The notes beneath the pieces are model-generated. The model had not been told where the DNA came from. It ran no database searches and was given only the letters and a program-made list of their open reading frames with translations. From Teredinibacter sp. KSP-S5-2 (GTDB lineage: Bacteria > Pseudomonadota > Gammaproteobacteria > Pseudomonadales > Cellvibrionaceae): a stretch of DNA of 64,000 nucleotides. Position numbers and translations under genes: made by a program. The stretch is taken from contig NZ_CP120416.1 of the NCBI RefSeq assembly GCF_032773895.1, forward strand, positions 2,912,001-2,976,000, read 5' to 3'. Shown piece by piece: positions 26,769-34,000 of the stretch. The first letter of the stretch is position 1; every line of letters starts with the position of its first letter.

Positions 26769-27812
26769 CTAGGCTTTTGCTAAGCCAGCTATTTTTTGCC
26801 GGTAATCCGTTGGTGACTGCTGGTACCAACGTTTAAATGCCCGACTAAAATTTGCCTGCTCAGAGAAACCTAAAAGATAGCCTATCTCTCCAATTGCAAA
26901 TTTGAGGTTAGCTAAGTACTTAACGGAAAGCTCTTTTCTTAAATCGTTCAGAAGTACACTATAACTTGTCCCGCTCTCAAGTAACTTACGTTGGAGTGTT
27001 CGCTCACTCATATTGAGTTGTTTTGCTATGTCCCGCTCAGAAAATGAACCTTCTGGTAGACACCTTACAATTTGATTGGACACCTGCTCAACAAGCGTTC
27101 CCAAGTTAAGAGCCTGAAGGTACTTGAGCACCAGAGCTTCGTTGATTTCGACCAAACTTGGGTTTCCATATGGAAGCTTTCGCTCCACAGTGTTTGCATC
27201 GACAATCATTTCAACATCACAACAGGTATCGACAGGCATACTGCTTGAGTATGAATACTCGATAGCACAGCGAGCGTAGGATTCTAATGCAAGCCTACTC
27301 GGAGAAGGCGTATCATGAATTCGAATACTTTCCGGGGAATAGGTTTCACTCACGAGTAAACGGATCATTTTTATCAACGCCGCGATGGAAGCATCGGTTG
27401 ATGCATAATGAGGCTTCGCCTCCCCTCCCATGAGAGACAATTTGATAACATAGCCGCCTTGGTAAGTACCAAATGATGTCCGCAAACAGTCATTGACCAT
27501 GGATGAGTAGCGAACCAGGCGAGTTAAACCATCTTTCATACTTGAGCTAGCCAACCAAGCAAAACCCAGCGCGTGAAAAGTGGTTGGACTCCATTGCATC
27601 CCTACATCAACACCAAAATTGTCGTCTCCCACAGCATTCACTGACCGTCGCCATAGCTCTTGAATCGCCGTGGTTGGATATCGTGCATCTGGGTCTTCGA
27701 GAAGCTCCAGGTCCACCCCTGACTCCTGGAATAATGTTTGCGCATCAACCCCTGTGTTCTGAAGGGATTGCCATATAAGTAAAGCCCATGATGTTAACGT
27801 AGTGGCACTCAT
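26769..27812 (-). CDS. AraC-family transcriptional regulator
   Basis: 347 residues. The N-terminal 200 or so residues match the arabinose-binding-type ligand domain of OruR/ArgR-like AraC regulators (LWRRSVNAVGDDNFGVDVG, then the TFHALGFAWLASS segment). The C-terminus carries two helix-turn-helix motifs: FSERDIAKQLNMSERTLQRK, then IGEIGYLLGFSEQANFSRAF followed by W and P..YR, the classic AraC signature. The gene is divergent from the LpxC-like gene with 144 bp between them, so it may control that gene. The inducer is unknown. Confidence 0.9.
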   Translation of the reverse strand: MSATTLTSWALLIWQSLQNTGVDAQTLFQESGVDLELLEDPDARYPTTAIQELWRRSVNAVGDDNFGVDVGMQWSPTTFHALGFAWLASSSMKDGLTRLVRYSSMVNDCLRTSFGTYQGGYVIKLSLMGGEAKPHYASTDASIAALIKMIRLLVSETYSPESIRIHDTPSPSRLALESYARCAIEYSYSSSMPVDTCCDVEMIVDANTVERKLPYGNPSLVEINEALVLKYLQALNLGTLVEQVSNQIVRCLPEGSFSERDIAKQLNMSERTLQRKLLESGTSYSVLLNDLRKELSVKYLANLKFAIGEIGYLLGFSEQANFSRAFKRWYQQSPTDYRQKIAGLAKA

Positions 27813-27956
27813 AATTGCATCTTGTTAGCAATGAGACCTTAGGATAAAAGCTTGGCGGAAAAAGACAAGTATACGATTAACAAATGTCGGCATAAGAAAA
27901 GCCCAAAAGCATTATCAGCGCTAAATTAGCTCCTAACGTGCAGAGGAGATAATGTG

Positions 27957-28922
27957 ATGCTGGATTATACAGATGAAGCAAATAGTTACTTATACCAACA
28001 TACCCTAAAAGAATCATTCACCGTAATGGGAAGAGGACTGCATACAGGAATAAAGACCATTATGTCAGTGTTACCCGGGGAACCGGATACAGGCTATGTG
28101 TTTGTTAGACGCGATATTCATCCCTCACGAGCAAAGATCGTTGCCAGATGGAACACCGTTGTCGACACTAAGCTATGTACGACAGTGGGCAACAGCCTGG
28201 GTGTCAGAGTCAGTACTGTCGAACACCTTCTTGCCGCACTGTACGCATGTGGTGTTGATAATGCACATATCGTTTTAGATGGACCGGAAGTACCAATAAT
28301 GGACGGTAGCGCAAAAGACTTTGCCTTCTTAATTAAGAAAAGCGGCACACGCAGGCAAAATCAGCAGCGACGAGCGATCGTTATCCGAAAAAAAATCAGT
28401 GCAAGAGACGGCCACAAATTTGTACAACTTTCACCACATAGACATACCAAGCTTTCAATCGGCATACAATTCGAAAGCAAAGCGATTGGAACTCAATATA
28501 TATCAATGACGTTAAACCGAGAACATTTTCATCGGCACATTGCCCAAGCTCGAACTTTTGGCTTTTCAGAACATTTAGACACCCTGGCTTCACTAGGCTA
28601 CGGTAAAGGAGGCTCTATTAAAAATGCCATACTCGTAGACGGGGACAAAGTGAAAAATGAGGAAGGTTTACGCTTTAAAGATGAGTTTGTACGCCATAAA
28701 TATCTTGACGCAGTGGGAGACTTGGCACTGGCTGGCGCACGAGTCATAGGACACTTTACAGGCGTTGCTAGCGGGCATCAGCTAAATAATGCAATTTTGC
28801 ATGAGCTTATGATTGATGAAGAAGCCCGTGTATTTACCACCGTTAGAAATGCCTATTTAAACTGGTCTAGGCTTATGTATTTACCTGAAAACGACACAGT
28901 ACCATTTAGCTATCAGAATTAG
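27957..28922 (+). CDS. lpxC: LpxC-like UDP-3-O-acyl-N-acetylglucosamine deacetylase
   Basis: About 321 residues, slightly longer than typical LpxC (about 305). LpxC is the zinc deacetylase that commits lipid A synthesis, acting in the cytoplasm. Motifs seen: GRGLHTG near the N-terminus, VSTVEHLLAAL (first zinc His), DGPEVPIMDGSA, ARTFGF, KDEFVRHKYLDAVGDLALAG (second zinc His and the Asp), and GHFTGVASGHQLNNA (catalytic His). All expected catalytic residues look present. A GTG at 27954 directly precedes ATG; AGGAG at 27944-27948 is 8 nt from the ATG, so I start at ATG. The gene is not in a division (dcw) cluster, where the housekeeping copy normally sits, so it is probably a second, regulated copy. 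That is inference, since the rest of the genome is not visible. Confidence 0.9.
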   Translation: MLDYTDEANSYLYQHTLKESFTVMGRGLHTGIKTIMSVLPGEPDTGYVFVRRDIHPSRAKIVARWNTVVDTKLCTTVGNSLGVRVSTVEHLLAALYACGVDNAHIVLDGPEVPIMDGSAKDFAFLIKKSGTRRQNQQRRAIVIRKKISARDGHKFVQLSPHRHTKLSIGIQFESKAIGTQYISMTLNREHFHRHIAQARTFGFSEHLDTLASLGYGKGGSIKNAILVDGDKVKNEEGLRFKDEFVRHKYLDAVGDLALAGARVIGHFTGVASGHQLNNAILHELMIDEEARVFTTVRNAYLNWSRLMYLPENDTVPFSYQN

Positions 28923-28992
28923 GAGCCGGGCTCTACTTTATGGGCCCTTTAATTAATGTACTGTCTCATGACTTATGCATAATCGGTTGGTG

Positions 28993-29303
28993 CTATTTGT
29001 AGTGATACCACCAGTTACCATTATTTTCTCTATCTACTGTTTCTTGTGACTCAACATCAAAAACTACTTCTGACTTTGCTTGTATTGGCCAGTTGAATGC
29101 TTCAAGTAACTCTTTCATTGATGCAGTAAAAGTGCTATTGGACTTTAATGTTTCTTTAGCGGTATCGCTTGGCACACCCACAACAAATACGAGGTATTTC
29201 GGGTCAATATAGACCAAACCATCAGTTTGAATCCCTCAGCTCTCACAAGGTTCTTTAGAGCTGCTTCAATTCTCGAAATTTTCCACTTAAGTAGCAGATT
29301 CAT
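28993..29303 (-). pseudogene. Cassette gene, unknown function, apparently frameshifted
   Basis: The frame starting ATG at 29303 (MNLLLKWKISRIEAALKNL) is lost after about 27 codons, while an overlapping frame starting near 29217 (VYIDPKYLVFVVGVPSDTAK) continues to the stop at 28993. Joining the two at the GGTTTGG run near 29217-29222 gives one protein of about 100 residues ending NNGNWWYHYK. It lies directly after an attC R' core and has no Shine-Dalgarno sequence of its own. A TTG-started frame from 29399 in the upstream attC element runs in frame into it. I do not recognise the family. A sequencing error or a genuine shorter gene from TTG at 29217 are alternatives. Confidence 0.5.
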
Positions 29304-29309
29304 ATTGAG

Positions 29310-29601
29310 CACTAACGGGTCGGTGCTCAATATCACCCCGCTCTGGGGTGAACTTTTGGAGCAGATTGATAGGCGGACGCGCTCGCCTATTCTTGCCAAC
29401 CACTTCTTAGTTTAAAATTAATTTTCTCTCAATTAATCGCACTGCGCGGACAACTATCTGCGACAAAACATTGAGCACCGACCCGATACATGGCCGAGGT
29501 CGCGCAGCGAGCGAGGTCGTGTATCGCCTATAGTTTACGTATTTTTGTAATGTAGCCGAAGGCGAAATAGAAAAAATATCGCAAGACTACACTAGTTAAC
29601 C
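29310..29601 (-). other. attC-like site with inserted element (cassette of the 29603-29932 gene)
   Basis: Plus-strand ends are CACTAAC (29310-29316) and GTTAACC (29595-29601), near matches to RYYYAAC and GTTRRRY. With the 209-bp element removed, the arms TATAGTTTACG and TGTAGTCTTGCG (reverse complement of the other side) align as an imperfect attC stem. Confidence 0.6.
29317..29525 (-). repeat. attC-associated structured element, copy 1 (209 bp)
   Basis: Starts exactly after the TAAC of an attC R' core and ends at GTGTATC. The outer stem GGGTCGGTGCTCAAT pairs with ATTGAGCACCGACCC; internal stems are CACCCC/GGGGTG (five-base loop here), ATAGGCG/CGCCTAT, AATTAAT-type and CGCGGA/TCTGCG; an adjoining hairpin pairs GATACATGGCC with GGTCGTGTATC. 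The leader frame (TTG at 29399) shifts in the loop because of two extra bases and continues in frame into the next cassette gene. Confidence 0.85.
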
Positions 29602-29602
29602 C

Positions 29603-29932
29603 TTACTTACTCACTTTGATAATTGAAGTCACATCGTAACCATTACACGTGGAACCATCTACACGAACCGTCACTTTCATTCCGGTGGTCAACCCTACTA
29701 ATGCAGTACTGTACATAACTTTTCCCGCAACGCTATCTAGACTCCATGTAATCCAAGGAGCTGTTGATGGGCAGTTATTTTTAGTTGTCCAACCTTCACA
29801 AGGGGACATATATGCATTTCCATTATCATTCACCTGTAATTTACACACAGTGACATCAATATCTTCGGCAAAAGAGCCTCTTGAGGCCAATAAGAATAGA
29901 ATTAGAGTGAAAGCGACCTTACTAGATCTCAT
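29603..29932 (-). CDS. Integron cassette gene: small secreted Cys-containing protein
   Basis: 109 residues from ATG at 29932 (MRSSKVAFTLILFLLASRGS, cleavage likely after SFA). The mature part has four cysteines and WTTKNNCPSTAPWITW and VTVRVDGSTCNGYD segments, so it is probably a periplasmic or secreted disulfide protein. GGGAG about 12 nt upstream is a possible ribosome site. A longer frame from TTG at 30040 in the attC element is continuous with it, which could add 36 N-terminal residues, but the signal peptide supports 29932. The family is unknown to me. Confidence 0.75.
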   Translation of the reverse strand: MRSSKVAFTLILFLLASRGSFAEDIDVTVCKLQVNDNGNAYMSPCEGWTTKNNCPSTAPWITWSLDSVAGKVMYSTALVGLTTGMKVTVRVDGSTCNGYDVTSIIKVSK

Positions 29933-29952
29933 ATTTATTTTTCTCCCTGGAC

Positions 29953-30240
29953 AGTTAACAGGTCGGTGCTCAAGGTCACCCAGAAGGGGGGAACTTTCGG
30001 AGCAGATTGATAGGCGGACGCGCTCGCCTATTCTTGCCAACCACTTCTTAGTTTAAAATTAATTCTTACTCAATTTATAGCACTGCGCGGACAACTATCT
30101 GCGACAAAAAAATGAGCACCGACCCGATACATGGCCGAGGTCGCGTAGCGAGCGAGGCCGTGTATCGCCGCCAGCAAAGGCGAGCAACTTGTTGCGAGTC
30201 CAGTTCGCGTAGCGCACGATTTTGGCTGGCTTTGTTATGC
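29953..30240 (-). other. attC-like site with inserted element (cassette of the 30246-30608 gene)
   Basis: The left core ends TTAAC at 29959; the right core is GTTATGC at 30234-30240, as in Vibrio VCR sites. After the element, GCCGCCAGC on the left can pair with GCTGGC next to the right core, giving an attC-type arm. Confidence 0.7.
29960..30166 (-). repeat. attC-associated structured element, copy 2 (207 bp)
   Basis: Same position and architecture as the other copies. The first stem is partly decayed (AGGTCGGTGCTCAAG on the left), while the loop of the second stem is changed. The leader frame starts TTG at 30040 and continues in frame into the secreted-protein gene (29932). Confidence 0.85.
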
Positions 30241-30245
30241 ATTAT

Positions 30246-30608
30246 TTAGCTAACTATAAAAGGAGAAAACTCAACAATACAATGATTCTTAACAACACCA
30301 AACCCCCAAGCCCCATACAACGATTGCCAAGCTTTACGTGTTGCAGAAATCTCTACATACCTGCCACCTTGGCTGAGCTTTGTCTCAACTAGCTTTCGAT
30401 ATAGACCATCGGCATGCTCTTTATTGAATGCTTCCTCGTCGAGTATTTCTTTCAATTTGTCATCGCTATCGATGAAGCGGGTTACGTATAGATGATCCAT
30501 CTCATTCTTACAGACTCCATCTTTCCAGTAACCAATTATTTTCTTATCTCCACTGACCGTAGCGCATGAAGATAAAATTAGTATGAGAGCAATAGCTAGT
30601 AGTTTCAT
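30246..30608 (-). CDS. Integron cassette gene: small lipoprotein
   Basis: 120 residues. The N-terminus MKLLAIALILILSSCATVSG has a lipobox (LSSC), so it is predicted to be lipidated. The rest is charged with no recognisable domain (YVTRFIDSDDKLKEILDEEA, then GRYVEISATRKAWQSLYGAW). It starts 3 nt from the attC core (GCATAAC) and has no Shine-Dalgarno sequence; the leader frame of the upstream element ends in TGA overlapping its ATG (ATGA). Function unknown. Confidence 0.8.
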   Translation of the reverse strand: MKLLAIALILILSSCATVSGDKKIIGYWKDGVCKNEMDHLYVTRFIDSDDKLKEILDEEAFNKEHADGLYRKLVETKLSQGGRYVEISATRKAWQSLYGAWGFGVVKNHCIVEFSPFIVS

Positions 30609-30700
30609 AGTTGCATAACGGGTCGGTGCTCAATGTCACCCCGCAGGGGTGAACTTTTGGAGCAGATTGATAGGCGGACGCGCTCGCCTATTCTTGCCAA
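30605..30700 (-). CDS. Putative leader peptide in attC element copy 3
   Basis: TTG-started frame of 31 codons, beginning MARIGERVRLSICSKSSP and ending PVMQL, whose TGA overlaps the ATG of the lipoprotein gene. The same frame is conserved in the other element copies. If translated it would couple translation into the cassette gene, as ORF11 at attI1 does in class 1 integrons. There is no strong ribosome site before the TTG, so expression is uncertain; the conservation may instead reflect the hairpins. Confidence 0.35.
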   Translation of the reverse strand: MARIGERVRLSICSKSSPLRGDIEHRPVMQL

Positions 30701-30826
30701 CCACTGCTTAGTTTAAAATTAATTCTCTCTCAATTAATCGCGCTGCGCGGACAACTATCTGCGACAAAAAATTGAGCGCCGACCCGATACATGGCCGAGG
30801 TCGCGCAGCGAGCGAGGCCGTGTATC
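30620..30826 (-). repeat. attC-associated structured element, copy 3 (207 bp)
   Basis: Outer stem complete, with one T-G pair (GAGCGCCGACCC on the right). A promoter-like pair on the minus strand is TTGAGA (30733-30728) with 17 bp to TAAGCA (30710-30705). It follows the core GCATAAC (30613-30619). Confidence 0.9.
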
Positions 30827-30873
30827 GCCTCAAGAACCGGCGGCGGCTTTATCGCCGTCCGTGTTGCTTGACT
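30827..30873 (-). other. Left part of an attC site interrupted by the IS110-family element
   Basis: GCCTCAAG at the element boundary can pair with CTTGA beside the insertion, and GGCGGCGGC pairs locally. Removing the IS joins CTTGACT to TGTTAGTTGC (32091-32100), restoring an R-box GTTAGTT next to the stop of the 32103-32387 cassette gene. The whole site, with element copy 3, would run from 30613 to 32098. Confidence 0.65.
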
Positions 30874-30924
30874 TGTATGGTTAATTTAACACAAATTTCC
30901 CTTTCCGTTAAAAAGCGATAAGGT

Positions 30925-31080
30925 GAGGCTCATGTCTGCAGCAACAGACATTCAGCATAGTAGCTCGATGACTGACAGGCACCGATATAACCGAGTCCGT
31001 TAACAAGCTGGAGCGCTATGCTGATCCTACTTTAACTCGAACAGTCGAATGAGCCTCGAGCTCGAATGTAGCAAGGGTGA
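30925..31080 (+). ncRNA. Putative bridge (seek) RNA of the IS110-family element
   Basis: A 5' stem-loop TGTCTG/CAGACA (30933-30950) is followed by a first loop closed by TCAGCATAG (30952-30960) and CTATGCTGA (31016-31024), a perfect 9-bp pair. Inside it, TGACT (30969-30973) equals the left target up to the CT core, and TAACAAG (31001-31007) is the reverse complement of CTTGTTA of the reconstructed target. The second loop contains ACAGTCG (31041-31047), identical to the right-end donor (32082-32088), and CAAG (31072-31075), complementary to CTTG at the left end. Each loop has CTCGA just before its left guide. Order and sense fit the bridge RNA model; the exact ends are unknown. Confidence 0.65.
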
Positions 31081-32052
<972 letters not shown>

Positions 32053-32102
32053 GATACGTTGGTTTAGGCTTGATTTTTACCACAGTCGCTTGTTAGTTGC
32101 AT

Positions 32103-32387
32103 TTACTTTCTAGGCCCCACTATTACTCTTTTTATGGTGTTTTTGTTGTAAGTACCACCGTACGACATTACAGCTTTGTGGAACCTTACTGCGGCCAAAT
32201 AAAACGGAAACAGGAAAACCCCTAACCACAACAGAAAGATGATAACAAAAAACGGCGTGGACCAATCTGAGATACTCGCATTTGATACCCTTGATATTAG
32301 AGTACCAGTTGTTAAAGCCCTATATAATTGGTAACAGGCAAAAAACCAGAACAACGTACCGAAAAATATACTCCAAGTTTTCTTCAT
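32103..32387 (-). CDS. Integron cassette gene: small two-helix membrane protein
   Basis: 94 residues. Two hydrophobic segments (about 5-26, IFFGTLFWFFACYQLYRAL, and about 46-70, TPFFVIIFLLWLGVFLFPFY) and a basic C-terminus (KRVIVGPRK). No family recognised. The ATG at 32387 overlaps the TGA of the leader frame in the upstream element (ATGA), and there is no good Shine-Dalgarno sequence of its own. Its attC carries the IS110-family element. Confidence 0.75.
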   Translation of the reverse strand: MKKTWSIFFGTLFWFFACYQLYRALTTGTLISRVSNASISDWSTPFFVIIFLLWLGVFLFPFYLAAVRFHKAVMSYGGTYNKNTIKRVIVGPRK

Positions 32388-32491
32388 ATTAAGCGACTTA
32401 CGGGTCGGTGCTCAATGCCACCCCGAAGGGGTGAACTTTTGGAGCAGATTGATAGGCGGACGCGCTCGCCTATTCTTGCCAACCACTTCAT
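32384..32491 (-). CDS. Putative leader peptide in attC element copy 4
   Basis: Here an ATG (32491-32489) lies in frame three codons before the conserved TTG (32482), giving MKWLARIGERVRLSI and about 35 residues. The stop TGA (32386-32384) overlaps the ATG of the membrane-protein cassette gene. The promoter-like -10 TATGAA overlaps this start, so the mRNA might be leaderless. Not recognised as a known protein. Confidence 0.35.
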   Translation of the reverse strand: MKWLARIGERVRLSICSKSSPLRGGIEHRPVSRLI

Positions 32492-32736
32492 AATTTAAAT
32501 TTAATTATTACTCAATTTATGGCACTGCGCAGACAACTATCTGCGAAAAAAAATTGAGCACCGACCCGATACATGGCCGAGGTCGCGTAGCGAGCGAGGC
32601 CGTGTATCGCCGCCATTTGCGGCAAATTTGGAATGGACCGTTTTGTGGTAGCGTAGCGTTAAACCACAAAAAAGGGCCATGGAAAATTTGTCCAGCGCTT
32701 GTGCAGCAAGCGCGGAGCAAGATGGCTTTGTTAGAT
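32395..32736 (-). other. attC site with inserted element (cassette of the 32747-33052 gene)
   Basis: The right core GTTAGAT (32730-32736) fits GTTRRRY. The part from GCCGCCATTTGCGGC (32609) to the core is clearly related to the uninterrupted attC at 33078-33207, which places the 207-bp element exactly between the left core and the rest of the site. Confidence 0.8.
32402..32608 (-). repeat. attC-associated structured element, copy 4 (207 bp)
   Basis: Outer stem intact. CGCAGA/TCTGCG is fully paired where other copies have G-T (CGCGGA), a compatible change. The promoter-like pair on the minus strand is TTGAGT (32515-32510), 17 bp, TATGAA (32492-32487), the best of the copies. The left flank is TTAC instead of TAAC. 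Confidence 0.9.
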
Positions 32737-32746
32737 ACGCAACACA

Positions 32747-33052
32747 TTAAAAGAATTTCGTGCTAAATAAAGCTGCAGTTAAAAGCGATATGAATAAAAT
32801 TACCCACCTGAATGAAACAGCACTATTGATTTCAATATCGATCTCGTCATACCTCACTTTCGAATCAAAATATTTAGAGTGCATGTTTTTTACTCCAATA
32901 TATTTAGATACATTCTCTATTTCACTTTCGCCATTTACTAATGCTATATCGATAGCATCTCTTAGCTTTCTCAATCCAACCTCGTCTCCCACTAAGAAAC
33001 CTCTGTGTTCTTCCCAATGATCTCCATCATATAAAAATCCACTTTCCTTCAT
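32747..33052 (-). CDS. Integron cassette gene: tail-anchored small membrane protein
   Basis: 101 residues. A soluble N-terminal part (GDHWEEHRGFLVGDEVGLRK, then DAIDIALVNGESEIENVSKY) and one C-terminal hydrophobic helix (VSFRWVILFISLLTAALF). AGGATAAG lies 5 nt before the ATG, so this gene has its own ribosome site. The attC upstream of it lacks the structured element. Family unknown. Confidence 0.75.
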   Translation of the reverse strand: MKESGFLYDGDHWEEHRGFLVGDEVGLRKLRDAIDIALVNGESEIENVSKYIGVKNMHSKYFDSKVRYDEIDIEINSAVSFRWVILFISLLTAALFSTKFF

Positions 33053-33077
33053 ATTTACTTATCCTATACCGTGAACT

Positions 33078-33207
33078 TATCTAACGCCGCCATTTGCGGC
33101 AAATTTGGAGTGGAGCGTTTTGTGCTTGCGTAGCGTTAAAGCGCAAAACGAACCACGGAAAATTTGTCCAGCCAGCTTGCTGGCGAGGCAACATGGCCTT
33201 GTTAGGT
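33078..33207 (-). other. Uninterrupted canonical attC site (130 bp)
   Basis: The ends ATCTAAC (33078-33084) and GTTAGGT (33201-33207) fit RYYYAAC and GTTRRRY exactly. The interior starts GCCGCC and is inverted-repeat rich, as attC folding needs. It is the reference for where the element sits in the other sites. Confidence 0.9.
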
Positions 33208-33285
33208 GGCCGCGCGCTATAGAATAGTTGAAGAATAAAACCCAACCTGCCCTACGCAACTAACCACTATAAATTTACTGCCAAA

Positions 33286-33438
33286 CTACCTGAAACTCAC
33301 ATAAAAGAGCGAACGGAATAGCATTGCTTGCCCCCTTAATTCTTCACTGCTAACTTCAGCACATTTTTGCCAAGTACTACAGTGATGTTTAAAAGTGTTG
33401 CCCAGATTATGAGCCACGCTCTTTCTAATATGTGGCAC
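33286..33438 (-). CDS. Possible 50-aa cassette gene
   Basis: GTG-started frame of 50 codons (VPHIRKSVAHNLGNTFKHHC, then STWQKCAEVSSEELRGQ), the only reasonable frame in the cassette between 33208 and 33492. It starts 24 nt after the stop of the leader frame from element copy 5. There is no clear ribosome site. The cassette may instead be non-coding. Confidence 0.35.
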   Translation of the reverse strand: MPHIRKSVAHNLGNTFKHHCSTWQKCAEVSSEELRGQAMLFRSLFYVSFR

Positions 33439-33462
33439 TAACCTAACTTGGCACCGACTCTT

Positions 33463-33573
33463 TTAATGCACAAGTTCGAATACCCACCTAACGGGTCGGT
33501 GCTCAATGTCACCCCGCAGGAGTGAACTTTTGGAGCAGATTGATAGGCGGACGCGCTCGCTTATTCTCGCCAA
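33463..33573 (-). CDS. Putative leader peptide in attC element copy 5
   Basis: TTG-started frame of 36 codons, MARISERVRLSI with one Gly-to-Ser change, continuing through the core (HRPV) to TAA at 33463-33465. It is not overlapped with a gene start here. Confidence 0.3.
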   Translation of the reverse strand: MARISERVRLSICSKSSLLRGDIEHRPVRWVFELVH

Positions 33574-33670
33574 CCACTTCTTAGTTTAAAATTAATTCTC
33601 TCTCAATTAATGGCACTGCGCGAACAATTATCTGCGACAAAAAATTGAGCAGCGAGCGAGGCCGTGTATC
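33493..33670 (-). repeat. attC-associated structured element, copy 5 (178 bp, deleted)
   Basis: Begins after ACCTAAC (33486-33492), like the others, but about 29 bp between ATTGAGCA and GCGAGCGAGG are missing, removing the right half of the outer stem and part of the last hairpin. It is not followed by an attC half-site, so it is probably a relic next to attI. Confidence 0.85.
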
Positions 33671-33677
33671 AGTATAT

Positions 33678-33695
33678 TATACGGAATTCCGTATA
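33678..33695. promoter_or_regulatory. 18-bp perfect palindrome near attI
   Basis: TATACGGAATTCCGTATA between the first cassette element and intI. It is a possible operator for a dimeric regulator or a cruciform-forming site. No function is assigned. Confidence 0.4.
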
Positions 33696-33734
33696 TACCC
33701 GGATAAGAACAATTCTCACCCATAAAATTTCTTA

Positions 33735-33765
33735 TTTAAATTCAATGAGTTAACAAGTTGAAATC
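33735..33765 (-). other. Candidate attI region
   Basis: AGTTAAC at 33748-33754 (GTTAACT on the cassette strand) is the only core-like sequence between the last element and the intI promoter, so it is the best candidate for the integrase attachment point. attI sites have little sequence conservation; this is inference. Confidence 0.3.
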
Positions 33766-33936
33766 TAGGTTGAAGAAGGCTCTTGGCCGGGGAAAAGCTG
33801 CCTGAGTACATAACAGACCTTTCCGGGTCTTCTATGCACTCAATGAGGAGACAGTTTTTCCTTGGTTTTCAACAACTTACTTTCTAACGCTTGGAAAAAC
33901 ACAGAATTCATTTTCGTTTCTCATTAGACCCCATTA

Positions 33937-33965
33937 TTGAAAAATTGTCTATTTTTCAATATAAC
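33937..33965 (+). promoter_or_regulatory. Sigma70 promoter of intI
   Basis: TTGAAA (33937-33942), 17-bp spacer, TATAAC (33960-33965). The -35 and spacer are part of a perfect 10-bp inverted repeat ATTGAAAAAT-N5-ATTTTTCAAT (33936-33960), which also creates a TTGAAA facing the cassettes with a poor -10. Confidence 0.75.
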
Positions 33966-33980
33966 TGTATATACATACAG
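33965..33980 (+). promoter_or_regulatory. LexA (SOS) box controlling intI
   Basis: CTGTATATACATACAG matches the E. coli-type LexA operator CTGT-N8-ACAG perfectly. It overlaps the last base of the -10 and the start site region, so LexA binding should block transcription. SOS control of integron integrases is established in Vibrio and class 1 integrons. Confidence 0.9.
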
Positions 33981-34000
33981 ATCAATGGATTGAAACGATT

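Noticed and set aside
33077-33259. 60-codon minus-strand frame
   Set aside because: It runs through the attC site at 33078-33207 and has no gene-like features.
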